From contig NC_083582.1 of NCBI RefSeq assembly GCF_027579695.1, positions 3,811,878 through 3,875,877 of the forward strand: DNA of 64,000 nt. Reading direction: 5' to 3'. Position numbers and translations under genes: made by a program. Below, in pieces: positions 10,131 to 20,278 of the stretch. Every line of letters starts with the position of its first letter. Within the stretch, counting starts at the first letter, position 1. The notes beneath the pieces were generated by a model. It saw only the letters and a list, made by a program, of their open reading frames with translations, did no database searches and was not told where the DNA came from. Source of the DNA: Neoarius graeffei. Lineage: Eukaryota > Chordata > Actinopteri > Siluriformes > Ariidae.

Positions 10131-11051
10131 TTACTCTAAATCCCAACACATCACAATGTTCTGGACTCCAAACCCCAACACAGCATCACAATATTCGACA
10201 CCCTGAACTCCGACACAGAATCTCCATGCCGAAAAACAACACAATTACTACAAAGTTCTGATTACTTAGATCATTACCCACAGTTCCAGAAATAGTATCA
10301 ACATTATCTCTACCTAAAATCCCATCCAAAGTTTCAATAAAATTTAATACAACACTCTAAACCATTTCGAGCAGTAATCTGATCATGACCCTGAAACCCA
10401 TCTGTACTCCGAATTCCAACATTCTATCTCTTTCCTAAATGCCAATCCCAAACCAAACCACACATTACTCATAAATCCAACACCAAAAAGATAACTCAAG
10501 TGATAGTCAGGGTGCTAGATACTCTTCACCAACACCAACAGACTTCTCGGTCCTGTCCTAATCCAATCACATGACTCACTGATCATATGAGCGTTTACAA
10601 AGCGTGAATGGGTTTTTTTTGTTTCCCTGAGGTAAAACCTTGCTAATCCAATTACAGAGATGATTAAAGGAGAAGAATGAATCAGGATGAGTAAATGGGT
10701 GGAACTCCACTGTAGATGCACTGCTGTAGGAATTAAAAAGCACACAGTCATCAGGTGTGTAAAGGTGTGTAAGGAGTGTCATTTCCCCAGTTAGAGTAAT
10801 AATTGAAAGCATTAAAGAAAGCTTGTGGTTCAGGAGGATTCAGAAAAACGGGGACAGGATGGAATGAGGAGTCTGCAGACAACAAAATGGAGCAGAGGAG
10901 ATAGAAAGTTCCTCAGATACCCTGTGAAAAATCCTGGAGGAATATCCAGGCCAATATTTAAGTGCTTTCAGATGTTACAGAATGTCTAAACACTAAATGT
11001 TTTATTTTTGGAGATAAAGAACAGTAAGATGGATGATTTGTTTTGCTGTAC
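10131..11051. other. Intronic sequence adjoining the B-box exon
   Basis: Beyond the degenerate minisatellite edge I see no gene or named repeat. ORFs overlap on both strands and lack domains. Confidence 0.45.
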
Positions 11052-11534
11052 CTCAACTGTCTGGTGTGCCTCTGTAATGGACAGGGTCTCATGTCCATGG
11101 TGTTGTTCAGACATGCACTTCTGACACACACAGCAACTTTCGACACAGCAGTACAGCTCCAGCGGGAGGTGATGTATCTCACATTGGCGTATCTCCACGT
11201 CTTTCAGTGGTTCCACCAGCCGGTGGCTCTGAAACCTCTCCTTTTCCAGATGTGGCCTCAGATGATCCTCGCAGTAGGAAACCAGGCACGTCAGGCATGA
11301 CTTCTTGGCTTTGCATGGACTTTCAATACAAGCGTCACACAGCACATCGTCCTCACATGGAGATCCGTCCTCTCTTGGGCATGACTTTTCTTCTGGTTCC
11401 TCCTGGGCACTTTTCTGGAGCTTCTCCTCCTTCTCCTTTACATCTGAAGATGGAGTATTCCCTGTAGTGTCATTCTGGCACTCTTTCTGATCCAGGCTGC
11501 TGGAAAACTCTGTACTGTTTTCAACCGCTTCCAT
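11052..11534 (-). CDS. trim16-like: TRIM16-like gene, first coding exon with two B-boxes
   Basis: This 161-codon exon starts at the ATG at 11534 and ends at donor GAG|GTACAG in phase 0. The first 60 residues are acidic and low-complexity (EKEEKLQKSAQEEPEEKSC). Then come B-box 1 (CDACIESPCKAKKSCLTC, YCEDHLRPH) and B-box 2 (CEIHHLPLELYCCVESCCVC, CMSEQHHGH), with Cys/His spacing suited to zinc binding. There is no RING finger, as in TRIM16, whose B-box region (VLCDFC, SCLTC, YCEEHL, QSHLL, EPVKD) is closely similar. TRIM16 acts in damaged-membrane autophagy and can show E3 activity without a RING; fish copies may act in immunity. An acceptor-like CAG lies 16 bp upstream of the ATG, suggesting a preceding 5' UTR exon. 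The alternative is another RING-less TRIM25/16-group paralogue. Confidence 0.88.
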
Positions 11535-11886
11535 CCGACCTCTGACTCTTCTGCAATCTGATACAGAATGCGTGAAAGATGGAATGTAATCTGAATGTAG
11601 ATCTGTGTGTGTGTGTGTGTGTGTGTGTTACTGTTAAACCACTCCCTCACTTACAAACAGGCACATTAGACCGAGTAGGAAGGACATGTGGGTGGAGTCA
11701 GTGAGGTAAAGTGGGCAGAATCATACATAGAGATTTACTTTAATTCTATTTAAGGTAAAATGACACCTTACCCCGGAAAAGATAATGAACACACTGTACC
11801 TGAAGCGTGTCTCCATTTAAATTGTCCATGTGTGACCATTCTTTAAATTCATTTCTTAAGACAAGGATTTTTTAAGATGTTACCTT

Positions 11887-11920
11887 GACAGTTTCGGCGA
11901 TAATCTTCCGCTTTCTTCAA
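11887..11920 (-). ncRNA. Hammerhead-like 3' motif of the minus Penelope copy
   Basis: Minus strand: TTGAAGA, a stem-loop GCGG...TCGCC, then GAAACTGTC. The order matches a hammerhead core (CUGANGA with its C replaced by U, then GAAA, then the GUC triplet). The altered first base suggests it no longer cleaves. Confidence 0.3.
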
Positions 11921-12760
11921 AACAGTCACCAGATGTCGAGTGGTGACGTGCCTTATCAGCTGATGTTACTCTAAGGAGGCGTGAACGTCCCGCCCAATTT
12001 GACAGGTAGTCCACGCCTCCTGCTGTCAGGTCGCTCCTCCAGGACGGCGCTCCAGGTGTGTGACAGCGCGTACGCTCCCTCATCCCGGTTCATCGTTCTC
12101 TGCGCCCGCTTTCGTATCTCCACTGCCTCCAAAATCCAACGCTGATATCTATTCTCTTCAGCGCGAATGACTCTGGCCTCTTCCCAATTCATTATATGAT
12201 TTTGTCGTTTGCAGTGGTCTGAAATGGCTGATTTTAAGTTTTCTTGGTTTGCTTTTTCTTTTTCGGATCTTGTGAGTCTTTTTGTTGTTTCTTTTTCTCA
12301 CTCTATTTGGTGTTCTTTTTTGCGAGTATGGAAGCATCTGCCCGTTTCACCAATATAGACTTTATTGCATGACCGGCAAGGGATTTCATATAGGGGAGAC
12401 CGGGTATGGTTGTAACACATTTTTCTTCAGCACATAAAACTCTCATTTCTTTTTAAACTACAGTTGTAGAACTTTTAGGCAAAGTACCCACATTTGTCTA
12501 CTGCAGTTTGCAACCATTTAAATCTCCTCAACTACATCACAAAATTTGTCTGATTATGTCAAATACAGAGTGTACCTTTGTTACAACCTACCCCACTATT
12601 GGGGTAGGTTGTAACAGGTAGTTAAAACACAGAAAAAAAAAACAACAGAAGTCCATTTCATATGCCGATTTATTGCATGAACATGGAAAATAGATTCACC
12701 AACTATGTTGTATGACATACAATCCACTCTCCATATTGAAAATTAAGATCATATTAATGT

Positions 12761-13140
12761 CTCATCTCATCTCATTATCTGTAGCCGCTTTATCCTGTTC
12801 TACAGGGTCGCAGGCAAGCTGGAGCCTATCCCAGCTGACTACGGGCGAAAGGCAGGGTTCACCCTGGACAAGTCGCCAGGTCATCACAGGGCTGACACAT
12901 AGACACAGACAACCATTCACACTCACATTCACACCTACGCTCAATTTAGAGTCACCAGTTAACCTAACCTGCATGTCTTTGGACTGTGGGGGAAACCGGA
13001 GCACCCGGAGGAAACCCACGCGGACACGGGGAGAACATGCAAACTCCGCACAGAAAGGCCCTCGCCGGCCCCGGGGCTCGAACCCAGGACCTTCTTGCTG
13101 TGAGGCGACAGCACTAACCACTACACCACCGTGCCGCCCC
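12761..13140 (-). repeat. tRNA-derived SINE in the pogo-like element
   Basis: Full-length minus copy: (TCTCA)n tail at the left and tRNA-like head at the right, with A-box (TGGTGTAGTGG) and B-box (GGGTTCGAGCCC) pol III promoter words. The target duplication ATATTAATGT occurs at 12751-12760 and 13141-13150. Confidence 0.92.
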
Positions 13141-13248
13141 ATATTAATGTTATAAACAAAATATAAAAAGCATAATGTTTACACTGTGTATGTGTGTGCG
13201 TGTATTTATTGAAAAGTCACACACACAAAGATGAACTGAATGAGCATG

Positions 13249-13389
13249 TCTGTTAAGGGTAACATGGCAGATGCCATGGTTTCTTGCCACTGCCCTTACA
13301 GATGTACCTTTCCTAATCTCTTCTGCTGCTCTTTTTAGTAGTTTAGCATCCACTCCACGAGTTGTTTTCCTCACCCATGTTCTAGGCAT
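13249..13389 (-). pseudogene. Pogo/Tigger-type N-terminal DNA-binding fragment
   Basis: The peptide begins MPRTWVRKTTRGVDAKLLKR and continues AAEEIRKGTSVRAVARNHGI then CHVTLNR. This is the pipsqueak-type helix-turn-helix that opens pogo/Tigger transposases. The frame then runs into unrelated sequence. No catalytic DDE region survives, so the transposase is broken. The fragment supports assigning the enclosing TIR element to the pogo group. Confidence 0.7.
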
Positions 13390-14017
13390 TCTGCAGAATT
13401 ATCAAAATCACAAAAAAATCTTTTTTGTATGTAAGGGGATGGTTGTAACACTTTCAAAAAACTTGTTACAACCTACCCCACCACTGCCAGCCATTGCTTA
13501 GCTAGCTGTATTAGCATGGTGCTTTGACATTAGCAGGGGATAAGTACACCATTCTTTACCTTAGAGACTGTAGTTTGACCTGATATAACTCATACAACGT
13601 TACCTACAATGTGTAAAGCACTAGGAAAAAAAATAATATTAAAAAAAAGTTACTTTCTTACCTCAGACTTTGTTTTTTTCACTTCTCTCCGTGAGAACTT
13701 GCGCCAACGATTTCCAAATGTCCATGCGTGGTCGAAAAGGAACTATGAAGAGATTCTAATTGCCACATGACTTGTATCTTATCCCTGATTGGTGGAATTA
13801 GTGGCGTTACAACTCCCCCCGTGTTACAACCATATGACGTTCCCCCTATGACGTTGCATTTATTGTCCAGTTGTATTTTATCTTTGGGGTGAACTAGCAG
13901 CTGTCAGAGGTTCTTGTATGGTTTGACCGTGGTGTTGATGTGGTATTTCTTCATGGATCGTTGGATGCGTTCTGTAACTCCTTTTATGTATGGTAGTGTG
14001 ACAAAGCCTTTCCCTCC

Positions 14018-15166
14018 GTGATGTTATACGACCGAACACAGAACATCACGGAGGAGAAAGACAGACAGGAGGAGGAACAACACATCCAACAGGCATTAAA
14101 AAACTGCCAATATCCACCGTGGGCAATTCGAAAAGGGAAACTACAGACACAAACAAAGGAAAAAACCAAACAAACAAGGAAAAACACAGAAAAAACAAAC
14201 CGAGGCTTTGTCACACTACCATACATAAAAGGAGTTACAGAACGCATCCAACGATCCATGAGGAAATACCACATCAACACCCCGGTCAAACCATACAAGA
14301 ACCTCCGACAGCTGCTAGTTCACCCCAAAGATAAAATACAACTGGACAATAAATGCAATGTCATATATGAAATCCCTTGCCGGTCATGCAATAAAGTTTA
14401 TATTGGTGAAACGGGCAGATGCTTCCACACTCGCAGGAAAGAACACCAATTAGAATGTGAAAAAGAAACAACAAAAAGACTCACAAGATCCGAAAAAGAA
14501 AAAGCACACCAAGAAAATCAGCCATTTCTCATCTCATCTCATTATCTGTAGCCGCTTTATCCTGTTCTACAGGGTCGCAGGCGAGCTGGATCCTATCCCA
14601 GCTGACTACGGGTGAAAGGTGGGGTTCACCCTGGACAAGTCGCCAGGTCATCACAGGGCTGACACATAGACACAGACAACCATTCACACTCACATTCACA
14701 CCTACGCTCAATTTAGAGTCACCAGTTAACCTAACCTGCATGTCTTTGGACTGTGGGGGAAACCGGAGCACCCGGAGGAAACCCACGCGGACACCGGGAG
14801 AACATGCAAACTCCGCACAGAAAGGCCCTCGCCGGCCACGGGGCTCGAACCCAGGACCTTCTTGCTGTGAGGCGACAGCGCTAACCACTACACCACCGTG
14901 CTGCCATCAGCCATTTCAGACCACTGTAAACAGCAAAATCATATAATGAATTGGGAAGAGGCCAGAGTCATTCGCGCTGAAGAGAATAGATTCCAGCGTT
15001 GGATTTTGGAGGCAGTGGAGATACGAAAGCGGGCGCAGAGAACGATGAACCGGGATGAGGGAGCGTACGCGCTGTCACACACCTGGAGCACCGTCCTGGA
15101 GGAGCGACCTGACAGCAGGAGGTGTGAACTACCTGTCAAATTGGGCGGGACGTTCACGCCTCCTTA
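14018..15166 (+). pseudogene. Penelope-like protein C-terminus with GIY-YIG endonuclease
   Basis: The open frame runs from 14018 to the SINE and resumes after it. The signature is IPCRSCNKVYIGETGRCFHT followed by RRKEH: the CCHH-like Cys pair and the YIG half of the GIY-YIG nuclease that nicks target DNA in Penelope-like retrotransposons. After the SINE it continues AISDHCKQQNHIMNWEEARV, then RWILEAVEIRKR and TMNRDEGAYALSHTW, the usual C-terminal block. The reverse transcriptase half is absent, so this is a 5'-truncated copy. The SINE duplicated ATCAGCCATTT and breaks the frame. The gene is dead. Confidence 0.85.
14528..14905 (-). repeat. tRNA-derived SINE in the Penelope ORF
   Basis: Full-length minus copy of the main SINE family. 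Target duplication ATCAGCCATTT at 14517-14527 and 14906-14916. It splits the GIY-YIG-encoding frame, so it is younger than the Penelope insertion. Confidence 0.92.
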
Positions 15167-15217
15167 GAGTAACATCAGCTGATAAGGCACGTCACCACTC
15201 GACATCTGGTGGCTGTT

Positions 15218-15251
15218 TTGAAGAAGGCGGAAGTTTATCGCCGAAACTGTC
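15218..15251 (+). ncRNA. Hammerhead-like 3' motif of the plus Penelope copy
   Basis: TTGAAGA, then stem GGCG/CGCC around GAAGTTTAT, then GAAACTGTC. The architecture is the same as at 11887-11920 and resembles the 364-bp repeats. The first core base is U instead of C, so present activity is doubtful. Confidence 0.3.
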
Positions 15252-15419
15252 AAGGTAACATCTTAAAAAATCCTTGTCTTAAGAAATGAATTTAAAGAAT
15301 AGTTTCAATAGGTAGACATAATGAACTTTCACTACATATGTCCATGTGTGAGTTGATTGGAGTGTGTAGAAACTTTCATGCTGTAATCCATGACTTCCTG
15401 ATTAACTGGGGAACAAATA

Positions 15420-16060
15420 TGAGGCGACACAGAGGCCAAATTCCCTCAACATCACCATGGGAAAGATAAGAGACCCACAAACCCAGTGAGGGAGAAGGGT
15501 GTTGACCTTCATCAGTCAGAGAATGGGGATAAAAAACAACTCTTCTCCTGAAAATGTCCATTTCTACTGTTAGGGCAAAAATTAAAAAAGTGGACACCAA
15601 CTGGAACTGTTCCACACTCACCTGGAAGAGGAGCCAAGTTTATTTTACCCCACGGGCAGTGCGGAAGAGGGAAAGAGAGGCAAAAAACAAACATCCCCAA
15701 GGGTCACTGTTGGTGGATTACAAGAAAAAGTAAAATCTTGGGGTTTCCAAGTCTCTAAAGCCCCATCAGACTCCACCTCCATACCAACAGATTATTTGGA
15801 AGGTTCCAGAAAAAGCCTCTTCTGTCAGTTAACCACGAACGTAAGCACCTCAAGTTTGTGAAACGCAGCGACAGCTTTGACTGGAACCGTGTTCTCTGGT
15901 CTGATGGAACAAAAATGGAGCTTTTTGGCAATAAACACTCGCGGTGGGTTTGGTGTAAAAAGAAGGATGGCTATAATGAACAGAACCCGATCCCAACTGT
16001 AAAATAAGGTGGAAGTTTTGTGGTGTTTTGGGACTGTTTTTCCTCCAAAGGCCTGGAAAC
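15420..16060 (+). pseudogene. Tc1 transposase relic
   Basis: Scattered frames encode recognisable Tc1 pieces in order. They include a helix-turn-helix segment (STVRAKIKK, PRAVRK) and a catalytic segment (FDWNRVLWSDGTKMELFGNK, then WVWCKKKDGYNEQNPIPTVK). Numerous stops and shifts separate them, and no terminal inverted repeats were identified. An old, dead copy abutting the L2 fragment. Confidence 0.7.
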
Positions 16061-17477
16061 CTTGTTAGGGTCCATTTTTCACGTGCAGCAGTAAAAGACC
16101 TCAGGGTGATCACTGACTCCAGTCTTTCATTTGAAACTCATATTGATGATAATACAAGGATAGCTTTCTTTCATTTCAGAAATATTGCTAAGATAAGAAA
16201 TTTCATGTCACTACACGATGCAGAAAAACTAGTTCATGCTTTTGTTCCCTCCCGGTGGGATTACTGTAATGCCTTACTGTCTGGATGTTCCAATAAGTGC
16301 ATAAACAAGCTCCAGTTAGTTCAAATTGCAGCAGTGAGAGTCCTTACTAGAACTAGAAAATATGACCCCATCACCCCTGTCTTATCCACACTGCATTGGC
16401 TCCCAATCAAACTGCTTATTGATTATTTATAAAATGCTCCTATTGACCTTTAAAGCACTAAATGGTCTCGCACCACAGTACCTGAGCGAACTTCTGGTCC
16501 TTTATGACCCGCCACGCCTACTTAGATCAAAAGGTGCAGGCTATCTGCTGGTACCTCGTATAGTGAAGGCGACATCAGGGGGCGGAGCCTTTTCTTACAA
16601 AGCTCCACAGTTATGGAACAGCCTTCCAAGTAGTGTTCGGGAATCAGACACAGTCTCAGCGTTTAAGTCTCGGCTGAAAACAGATCTGTTTAGTCAAGCC
16701 TTTTGTTAATGGTGTTTATGAGGTAAAGGAGTAGATCTGGAGGATCCTCAGGCATGGAGTGTTTTGGTAAACTGGGATGTATGGATGCTGTCAGTCCCCC
16801 ACTCTCACTCGTTCACTGGGGTTTGTTGACGGTGTAGTGGCTGCTGTTTTATGTCCTGAGGCTCCCTCATGTCTGTGTTACCTTCTGGGTCTTCCTTTTA
16901 GTTATGCTGTCATAGTTAGTCTCGCCAGAGTCCCTACTTGCACTCAGCGCAAAATGTATATCGTTCTTAACCGTTAGGTGACACTGGGCATACCTAACAA
17001 CCTGTGTCCCCCTTGCCGTCTCTTCCCTCTGTCTGTCTCTCTCTGTCGAGTTACACGTCAATCCTGAGACACCAGTGATGCTGAACCTCTCCTGCTCTTC
17101 GGACCTGCCTGATCCATCCTGATGCCCTACTTCTGGTTGGAGTCTCATCACATCGCTCCTGTGGAGGACGGCCCCCATATGGACAGTCTAATGCCGCTTT
17201 TCCACTACAAACGCGGCTGAGCCGTGCCGTGCCGAGTCGAGCTGAGCGGGGCTGTTGGAGTTGCATTTCGACTACAACCGCGCTGAACCGTGCTGGCTGG
17301 AAGTGGGTGGACACATTGGGTGGAGTTAGCGAAAGTGGGTGGACGTCACGTGATGTCGTTAAGCAGCGCAAACAGTGACATCAGTGACAGTGGCGGAACA
17401 AGTCAGAGCCGGGCCGGGGGCGGGGCAAATGACCGGGCCCTTTATTAAAGCTTATCATAACATCATTTTAGGCTACA

Positions 17478-17898
17478 AAATGTCCGCAACTGCGGTGTTT
17501 ACCAATTTCAACACTACCGGGTGCAACTATATGTTATTTAGTACATCAAGTCCTTCAAACGAACATGTAACTCAGAAACAAAAAACATTAAGATACTGTA
17601 CATGGCTCATAATAAAACATCAATAGCCTATACTGCGCACATTATTTGAAGGGCATACGAATGAGCGCTCAGAGTGGTGACAGGAAGAGTCAGAAATAAA
17701 AGGAGGGCGGTGCAAACCTCACTGAATGCACTGTGTTTACCAATTTCAACACTCCGGGGTGCAACTGTTTATTTTGTACATTAAGTCCTTCAAACGAACA
17801 TGTAACTCAGAAACAAAAAAACATTAGGCGACATACTGTACATGGCTCATAATAAAACATCAATAGCCTACTGCGCGCATTATTTGAAGGGCATACGA
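17478..17898. repeat. Two-copy tandem duplication inside the TIR element
   Basis: GTGTTTACCAATTTCAACAC, CCTTCAAACGAACATGTAAC and AAAACATCAATAGCCTA occur twice in the same order with an offset of about 250 bp. The tandem pair explains much of the extra length of this copy. Confidence 0.8.
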
Positions 17899-17999
17899 CG
17901 AGCCTTGCGCTCCGCGAACTCGTCCACGATGCTCTGTATGTCACTGATTCAGTGAGCTTTTAAGCGGTAGTCTCACGACCCGGATAGTAAACAATAAAC

Positions 18000-18128
18000 A
18001 TGGAGGACATGGAGTCGTTAGTGTTGCTGGTCTTGGTTCTGTGGCTTGTTGTCACCGACAACGCCAACAGATACTGGCAAGAGCGTATAGATGAGGCGAG
18101 GCGCATAAGGCTTCAGAAATTCTCGCAA
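18000..18128 (+). pseudogene. Possible Harbinger transposase N-terminal fragment
   Basis: The frame starts MEDMESLVLLVLVLWLVVTD and continues NANRYWQERIDEARRIRLQK. It is nearly identical in the second copy (38836 onward), where it breaks at once with a stop after KFS. N-termini of this sort occur ahead of fish HARBI1-type transposases as I remember them, but no catalytic motif is present, so the family call is tentative. The acidic/basic helix could equally be an exapted remnant. Confidence 0.4.
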
Positions 18129-18800
18129 TTCGTAATTATTCTTCTTCCGGGTTTACAGTGTTTACAGATCCCAGCGTGCTCGCGGGGCGTGTGTGGGCAT
18201 GTGAGGACACTCCTCCTCACCAATCAGTGCACAGGGGAGTGTCTGCTCACGCCCCCAACCTCAGTCGGCACGGTTTGGCTCGCTTCAGCCCCACTCCAAA
18301 ACGGTGCGAGTTTTAGGGGCTAAGCAGGGCTGAAACGAGCTGAGTCGTGCTGGTTTTTGGTAGTCGAAACGCGAGCCGTGTCGGGCTGAAGTGAGCTGAA
18401 GCGAGCTGAAGTGAGCTGAAAAAGGGTAGTGGAAAAGGGCCTTAAAGTGGCCCTTGGAAGATGCTCTGGACACTTAATACAAGCAGTTTTGCTGCAATGG
18501 TTTAGGACTACAGTCATCATGATAACTTTAGGACTGCAGTTGTCATGAACAGTTTTACACTCAAGTGTCCATCAATGAACAGTTTATAACTTCAACAAAA
18601 CAGACTTCCTGTTAAACTATAATGAATTTCCTGGTTACACGGTTGTACTTTGCGACTCTATAGGACACAGTTATAGAAGGGAGTAATTTATAATCACGCT
18701 GTCTGTTATCACCCAGATGATGTCCTTCCCATGGTTCTCCACTAACTGGAGCAAGTGTGCCTCCCCATTATTGGATGAATCCGATCTTCTGTGTAGCCAC

Positions 18801-19750
18801 AATACTCACATTAAAATATGAATAAGAATAGAGAAATAAAATGTGATTGAAAAAGAATAAAATCTAAAATGTGGGTCAGTAGAGTAATCAGGTGTAAAGT
18901 GAAAGAGTGTGTGATCTGTAAATGATGCTTAATGTCCAATCTGATCCAACGATGGAAGTCACTGATTACACAAACCTGGAGTCAATCCCAAACTCACACT
19001 ATATAAGCACACAGGCAACTGCAAGCCTTGCTGAATGACTCTCATTGCCTGACTTCCCAAGCCTTTGCTTCCTGCTTCTGCTTGTTGATGACAGTAACAG
19101 CTCCTAACCACAAGATGGCGCTCCTGGATACTAAATGTATTAATATTATTCAAACAATCTGATGAAGTATATTTATATTTCAGTAGTTACCATGGACACA
19201 TGCCATATTTTCAGAGTAAAATAATGAAAATAACAATTAGAGAGAGCTGTATCACTTCATAATGGGTCATACTGTAAACAACAACAACAACAACCTGCAG
19301 CTTGTCACAGTAAATAAAGGAATACACTATATATCAATGAAATGACCAAAACAATATGGCCACCAAATGAGCATTTCAGATTTATAAAGTAATTTAACCA
19401 AAATACCTCACAATATTTAATTTAATGCAATATTTAATAACTCTTCAGTTACCAGACGGTGGTTAAACACATCTCTGTTGCTAAGCCAAGGCTAACGGTT
19501 TAGCTGCTAGCTAGAGCGTAGCATTTTATGCTTTTTATATAAACAATATAAACACAATGACAGTGAAAACTCGACAAAACCATCAGAAATATAAACATTT
19601 CACTCAGAAATGTTGTTGAATTACTAAAACCAGGACTCAGTCTGACTAAAAGAACACTGTAATGATATTTAGCATTAACCGCTAACCGACTCTGAAGGGA
19701 TCCGCCATATTGATTAACATCAGCGTTGAGTTACAACCTGTAAAATAATA
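18801..19750. other. Intergenic spacer, nothing recognised
   Basis: AT-rich sequence between the L2 3' end and the next TIR element. A (CAA)n run occurs near 19278. No ORF with a domain was seen. Confidence 0.45.
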
Positions 19751-20278
19751 CACTACCGTTCAAAAGTCTGGGGTCACCCAGACAATTTTGTGTTTTCCAT
19801 GAAAAGTCACACTTTTATTTCCCACCATAAGTTGTAAAATGAATAGAAAATATAGTCGAGACATTTTTCTGGCCATTTTGAGCATTTAATCGACCCCACA
19901 AATGTGATGCTCCAGAAACTCAATCTGCTCAAAGGAAGGTCAGTTTTATAGCTTCTCTAAAGAGCTCAACTGTTTTCAGCTGTGCTAACATGATTGTACA
20001 AGGGTTTTCTAATCATCCATTAGCCTTCTGAGGCAACGAGCAAACACATTGTACCATTAGAACACTGGAGTGAGAGTTGCTGGAAATGGGCCTCTATACA
20101 CCTATGGAGATATTGCACCAAAAACCACACATTTGCAGCTAGAATAGTCATTTAGCACATTAGCAATGTATAGAGTGGATTTCTGATTAGTTTAAAGTGA
20201 TCTTCATTGAAAAGAACAGTGCTTTTCTTTCAAAAATAAGGACATTTCAAAGTGACCCCAAACTTTTGAACGGTAGTG
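19751..20278. mobile_element. Non-autonomous TIR element (CACTACCGTTCAAAAGT ends)
   Basis: The left end is CACTACCGTTCAAAAGTCTG and the right end, reversed, is CACTACCGTTCAAAAGTTTG. Both continue into GGGTCAC. The element is 528 bp with no ORF. TA precedes the left end; the right flank TG does not match, perhaps through mutation. The short TIR and TA preference suggest a Tc1/mariner relative. Confidence 0.8.

Larger units (their letters stand above)
12393..13846 (-). mobile_element. Pogo-like DNA transposon inside the Penelope copy
   Basis: The ends are GGGGAGACCGGGTATGGTTG and, reversed, GGGGGAACGTCATATGGTTG. They are flanked by TA on both sides, exactly splitting a sequence that is continuous in the sister Penelope copy. 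Internal GTAACA/TGTTACAACC words recur (12590, 13440). It encodes only an N-terminal helix-turn-helix and is therefore non-autonomous. A SINE has inserted in its middle. Its termini resemble those of the much larger composite at 36851-51642. Confidence 0.82.
11838..14010 (-). mobile_element. Penelope-like element 3' half, minus copy
   Basis: It encodes, on the minus strand at 12192-11971, NHIMNWEEARVIRAEENRYQ-type sequence and the TMNRDEGAYALSHTW block that closes Penelope/Neptune-type proteins after the GIY-YIG domain. It is the reverse complement of the copy at 14203-15300. The outer end lies in TTAAATTCATTTCTTAAGAC. A pogo-like element splits it at 12393-13846, with TA duplicated at the break. 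Confidence 0.82.
14011..15300 (+). mobile_element. Penelope-like element 3' half, plus copy
   Basis: The inverted sister of the 11838-14010 copy. Homology starts at 14203 (GGCTTTGTCACACTACCATA) and ends near 15300 (AATTTAAAGAAT). The 190-bp centre 14011-14202 belongs only to this copy. It begins with a 13-bp hairpin (CCTCCGTGATGTT near 14012-14024 and AACATCACGGAGG at 14041-14053). A SINE interrupts it at 14528-14905. Head-to-head joined copies are a known arrangement for Penelope-like elements. Confidence 0.82.
17192..18442 (+). mobile_element. PIF/Harbinger-like TIR element, long copy
   Basis: The ends TGCCGCTTTTCCACTAC and (reversed) AGGCCCTTTTCCACTACC are flanked by a 3-bp TAA duplication (17189-17191, 18443-18445), as PIF/Harbinger elements prefer. 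The right arm contains tandem AGCTGAAGTG/CGAGCTGAAG words. It retains a short plus ORF at 18000 starting MEDMESLVLLVLVLWLVVTD. Compared with the 38586 copy it has about 550 bp more between GACATCAGTGA and CTTTTAAGCGG. Confidence 0.75.
16085..18800 (+). mobile_element. L2-group LINE 3' end, split by a TIR element
   Basis: It starts within the region after the reverse transcriptase core (VKDLRVITDSSLSFETHID; RKYDPITPVLSTLHWLPIKL; GGAFSYKAPQLWNSLPSSVR; FKSRLKTDLFSQAF, to about 16709). The 3' UTR continues to 17188 and resumes at 18446 (GACTGCAGTTGTCATGAACA through GTCTGTTATCACCCAGATGA). The frame shifts near 16425. 5'-truncated and inactive. A Harbinger-like element (17192-18442) interrupts the 3' UTR. 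Confidence 0.8.

Noticed and set aside
9608..10261. 217-codon ORF with repeats of IFTPNPNRTSPRSLLQ type
   Set aside because: It is the translation of a 35-bp minisatellite; all three plus frames are open for the same reason, with no start context or domain.
12762..13155. ORFs containing SLDCGGNRSTRRKPTR or GFLRVLRFPPQSKDMQVRLT, found at many positions
   Set aside because: They recur wherever the SINE lies and are read from its two strands; a pol III retroposon does not encode protein.
13984..14298. Minus-strand 104-codon ORF with Phe/Cys-rich stretch resembling a membrane protein
   Set aside because: It is antisense to the GIY-YIG Penelope frame and spans the inverted junction.
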